A DNA stretch of 64,000 nucleotides from positions 22,931 through 86,930 of the forward strand of contig CADACW010000025.1 in assembly GCA_902786565.1 (NCBI GenBank), given 5' to 3'. The number at the start of each line of letters is the position of its first letter. The first letter of the stretch is position 1. The notes under the pieces are model-generated. The model had not been told where the DNA came from and did not search any database. It worked only from the letters and a program-made list of their open reading frames with translations. Source of the stretch: an uncultured Prevotellaceae bacterium. Its GTDB lineage: Bacteria; Bacteroidota; Bacteroidia; Bacteroidales; Bacteroidaceae. A program made the position numbers and the translations under genes. Of the stretch, positions 61,079-64,000 are shown piece by piece.

Positions 61079-64000
61079 TTAGAATTTGATACCTACGTTG
61101 AAACCGAAGTTGCGGCAGGCGGGGTTAGAGTAGAGCTCGCCGAAGAGACCCTCCAGGTCGTTGCCGTAAGACGATGTCTCCGGGTCGATGTAGCGGTTGG
61201 TCTTGTGGGTCCAGGTGAACAGGTTGTTGGCGAATACCGAGAGGGTGATGTCGCTCAGGTAGATACGGCTGACCCAAGACTTGGGCAGCGAGTAGGCCAG
61301 CGTGATGTTGCGAAGCTTGACAAACGAGCGGTCGATGAGGTAGAACTCGCCACCCTCGGCAGCACCGTATTCGTTGAAGTAGTTCTGATAGCTGCTGTTG
61401 TTCAGATAGATAGGCGATGTGTTCTCGGTGCCGTCGGCATAGACTGAGTTGGGGATGACAAACGGACGGCGCTCGTTGTAGAGCGTGGCCTCGCCGTTGC
61501 CGGTGAACTGCATCAGGTTCTTGGTGCGCGAGAACATGTAGCCGCCCTTGCGGATGTCGAGAGCAGCGCTCAGGGTCAGGCCCTTCCACGAGAAGGCTGT
61601 GGTGATGCCACCGGTCCAGTCGGGGTTCACGTTCTTGCCGGTGTCCTTCACCTCGTCGGTCAGCAGGGGCTGGCCGCTCTCACCCACGATGAGCTTGCCG
61701 TCCTCGGTGTACTGGGGCAGATAGGTGAACAGCTCGCCAATGGGCAGACCCTCGACGGCACGCATGTAGACAGCGTCGTTGCCGGCCGAGAAGTAATTGA
61801 TGTTCACCATGCCGCCATCGAGGCTCTCAGGCATCGAGAGGACCTTGTTGTTGTTCTTCGAGAAGTTGAAGCCCAGCTCCCAGCGGAAGTCCTTGGTCTG
61901 TACGGGCACGGTGTTGACGAGCAACTCAATACCGCGGTTGCGCACCTTACCGAAGTTGGTCACCATGTAGTAGTAGCCCGTGGCGGGGTCTACGGGGAGG
62001 GTGAAGATCTGGTCGTCGGTCTTACGGTTGTAGTAGGCGGCGTCGATGTTGATGCGGTTGTTGAAGAAGGCCAGGTTCAGACCCACCTCAAACTCAGTGG
62101 TCATCTCGGGCTTCAGCGTGGTGCTGCCGGCGGTGGCAGCCGTCTGGAAGGCGTTGACACCGTTGAAGGGGAAGGAGGTCAGGTCGGCACCATAGTAGCC
62201 GTTGGAGTAGCCCTGCGCGTAACGGGGATAGACCTGGTAGACACCAGCGTCGTTACCGGTCTTACCGTAGGCGATGCGGGCCTTGCCGAAGGTGAGGATG
62301 TTGTTCTTGGGGATGACGTTGGTGAAGATCCAGCTGAGCGTTGCTCCGGGGTAGAAGTAGCTGTTCTTCTCCAGGGGCAGGGTCGACGACCAGTCGTTGC
62401 GGGCGGTGAGGTCGAGGAAGAGCATCTCGTCCCATCCCAGGGTGAGGTCGCCGAAGAGTCCCACCTGGCGGCGCTTCCACTGGCGCTCGAAGATTTCGGT
62501 CTTGGTGGCGCCGTTGGAGAGGTCCCAGAAGCCGGTGCCGAAGGTCAGTCCGTCGGTCTGGTTGCGGGTGCGTGTCTCGTAGCGCTCGTTCATGTTCACG
62601 CCGGCCATGAGGTTCACGTCGAGGCGTCCGTCGATGAACTTCTCCTTGAAGTTGGCCAGGAAGTCGTGGTTCAGCTCATACGAGCGCAGATAGGTGGTCG
62701 AGACATAGCCGGACTGGTTCATGTGGGAGGGGGCATAGCCGTAGTCCTCGTTGATGAGGGCATCGTCGAGCGTGATTTCAGGCACGCCCAGCTTGTGGTC
62801 GTAGTCGGTGTAGTCGAAGCCGAAGCGATAGGTCAGCGTGAGCTGCTTGATGGGGTTGATGTCGGCCTGAATCTTGCCGAACACCTGCTTGGCGTCGTTG
62901 TGGTTGTAGTTGTTCTCAATGGCCCAGTAGGGGTTGGTGATGCCGTAGGGGGTATACCAAGCCTCGGGGGTGTTGAAGGGCGACGAGAGGTCCTGACGGT
63001 CAACAAGCGACAGGTCGCGGGGGAACTCCAGGATACCGTCAATCATCGAGGTGCCCTGATAGGTGCCCACGGTATTGGTGTTCGACTTCGAGAAGTTCAC
63101 GCTCGATGAGAGCTTGAACCAGTCGGTAGCCTGATAGCTGCCACGGTAGGCGATAGTGTTACGGGTGTAAGTGTCCTTGTCGCCGGGGATGATACCGTTG
63201 TCGTTGGTGTAGCCATAGCTCAGGTAGTAGGTCATCTTGTTGTCCTCCGACACGCCGTTGAGGGCTACGCTGTGAGAGGTCGAAACACCGGTCTTGTAGA
63301 AGTCCTTGATGTTGTCTTCAAGAGCGGAGTACTGGTGGATGAGCTGCTGGTGGTTCCAGATGGGACCATAGACCTGGGTGGAGCCGTCGAACTCTGGTCC
63401 CCACGAACCGTTCTCAATGAAGGTCTGGGTGCCGTTCCAACCCTGGCCGAACTGGTTCTGGAACTTGGGCAGAGTGGAGACGCTGCGCCACTGCACGCTA
63501 CCGTCGTAGCTGATCTGGAAGTTCTTGGAGCCTTGGCGCTTGCCGCTCTTGGTGGTAATCATGATGACGCCATTGGCGGCGCGGCTACCGTACAGGGCAG
63601 TAGCGGCGGCACCCTTCAGCACAGTCATGTTCTCAATGTCGTTGGGGTTGATGCTGGAGATACCGCCCACAGCGTTGGCAAACTCGTCCTGGCCTTTCTG
63701 CGTGCCGGAGAAAGTGGTCTGCTGAAGGGGCACACCATCCACCACGTAGAGGGGCTGGTTGCTGCCGTTGATGGAGCTGATACCGCGGATGATGACCGAG
63801 TTGGCCTGTCCGGGGTCGGTCGACGTGGTGTTGATCTGCACACCGGCCACCTTACCGGCCAGGGCCGAGGTGACGTCGGTCATGTGGCCCGACACCAGTT
63901 CGTCGTTGTCCAGCGTCTGGGCCGAGTAGCCCAGCGTCTTCTGCTGGCGGCTGATGCCCATGGCTGTGACCACAATCTCGTCGATGGTGGTGTCGCCCGA
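61079..64000 (-). CDS. SusC-like TonB-dependent outer-membrane receptor, N-terminus beyond window
   Basis: The open frame reaches the window edge (about 973 codons visible), so the signal peptide and N-terminal extension are missing. The plug domain is visible: GVQINTTSTDPGQANSVIIR, NDIENMTVLKGAAATALYGS, SRAANGVIMITTKSGKRQGS. The remainder is a 22-strand barrel ending FGFNVGIKF with a terminal aromatic residue. It is the energised channel for oligosaccharides in partnership with SusD. The upstream part begins SGDTTIDEIVVTAMG in the visible sequence, which is the TonB-box region. Confidence 0.94.
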   Translation of the reverse strand, partial: SGDTTIDEIVVTAMGISRQQKTLGYSAQTLDNDELVSGHMTDVTSALAGKVAGVQINTTSTDPGQANSVIIRGISSINGSNQPLYVVDGVPLQQTTFSGTQKGQDEFANAVGGISSINPNDIENMTVLKGAAATALYGSRAANGVIMITTKSGKRQGSKNFQISYDGSVQWRSVSTLPKFQNQFGQGWNGTQTFIENGSWGPEFDGSTQVYGPIWNHQQLIHQYSALEDNIKDFYKTGVSTSHSVALNGVSEDNKMTYYLSYGYTNDNGIIPGDKDTYTRNTIAYRGSYQATDWFKLSSSVNFSKSNTNTVGTYQGTSMIDGILEFPRDLSLVDRQDLSSPFNTPEAWYTPYGITNPYWAIENNYNHNDAKQVFGKIQADINPIKQLTLTYRFGFDYTDYDHKLGVPEITLDDALINEDYGYAPSHMNQSGYVSTTYLRSYELNHDFLANFKEKFIDGRLDVNLMAGVNMNERYETRTRNQTDGLTFGTGFWDLSNGATKTEIFERQWKRRQVGLFGDLTLGWDEMLFLDLTARNDWSSTLPLEKNSYFYPGATLSWIFTNVIPKNNILTFGKARIAYGKTGNDAGVYQVYPRYAQGYSNGYYGADLTSFPFNGVNAFQTAATAGSTTLKPEMTTEFEVGLNLAFFNNRINIDAAYYNRKTDDQIFTLPVDPATGYYYMVTNFGKVRNRGIELLVNTVPVQTKDFRWELGFNFSKNNNKVLSMPESLDGGMVNINYFSAGNDAVYMRAVEGLPIGELFTYLPQYTEDGKLIVGESGQPLLTDEVKDTGKNVNPDWTGGITTAFSWKGLTLSAALDIRKGGYMFSRTKNLMQFTGNGEATLYNERRPFVIPNSVYADGTENTSPIYLNNSSYQNYFNEYGAAEGGEFYLIDRSFVKLRNITLAYSLPKSWVSRIYLSDITLSVFANNLFTWTHKTNRYIDPETSSYGNDLEGLFGELYSNPACRNFGFNVGIKF

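Overview
The window looks like a chromosomal segment of a gut- or rumen-type Prevotella/Segatella-like member of the Bacteroidota. The reasons are: GC-rich coding DNA with AT-rich promoters that carry the Bacteroidota sigma factor signature (TTTG, 19-21 bases, TAnnTTTG) at many gene starts; a SusC/SusD pair; the lipoprotein-type Omp85 protein TamL; secreted proteins ending in a YNLNGVRV...GLYIVNGKK tail; BspA-type leucine-rich repeats; and dockerin-like GDVNGDG repeats. No phage, integrase, transposase, rRNA or CRISPR array was seen. A tRNA-Asn is cut by the left edge.

Layout. 1-15822 (mostly +): tRNA-Asn, a YigZ-family protein, a two-gene pectin operon (a PL11 rhamnogalacturonan lyase of 1521 aa and a 2318-aa CE8 pectin methylesterase), TamL, and an MBL-fold hydrolase. 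15819-18791 (-): a SpmA/SpmB-type membrane protein and an AAA-ATPase-like/PD-(D/E)XK protein. 18800-23530: a repeat-rich accessory stretch with a secreted protein, a 61-aa companion and a NYN-domain protein. 23531-27528: menB, a PP2C phosphatase, metA, a lipoprotein and a HAD phosphatase. 27543-31955 (-): an AT-rich five-gene restriction-modification operon with two different nuclease subunits, two cytosine-C5 methyltransferases and an acidic small protein at its head. 32189-38651 (-): pgi, a large C10 peptidase and a radical SAM protein. 38784-48027 (+): a GHMP kinase of galacturonokinase type, a nucleotidyltransferase, a UDP-glucuronate 4-epimerase, a CE7-like esterase, a second PL11 lyase, a histidine phosphatase and ribD. 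48008-64000 (-): a DUF3316-like protein and a polysaccharide utilization locus (SusC, SusD, two lipoproteins, GH78, an unassigned glycosidase, and a propeller-GH2-malectin fusion).

How the genes fit together. Much of the window serves pectin, especially rhamnogalacturonan I. Outer-surface lyases (PL11 twice) and esterases (CE8, CE7-like) open the polymer, SusC/SusD import fragments, and GH78 plus the GH2 and the unassigned enzyme trim rhamnose and side chains. The 38784-41923 cassette is the most interesting: kinase, nucleotidyltransferase and epimerase in that order would turn free galacturonate into galacturonate-1-phosphate, then UDP-galacturonate, then UDP-glucuronate. That is a salvage route which bypasses catabolism and feeds surface polysaccharide synthesis. 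It sits directly upstream of a pectin esterase and lyase.

The other notable items are the heterodimeric (Bpu10I/BbvCI-like) restriction system with its uncharacterised acidic leader gene, and at least three families of short intergenic repeats. One of these families is a tandem array of near-promoter spacing. A separate palindromic low-complexity repeat sits in frame inside a glycosidase gene. Start sites below were often moved downstream from the longest ORF because the -7 box lies inside or just upstream of the longer version.
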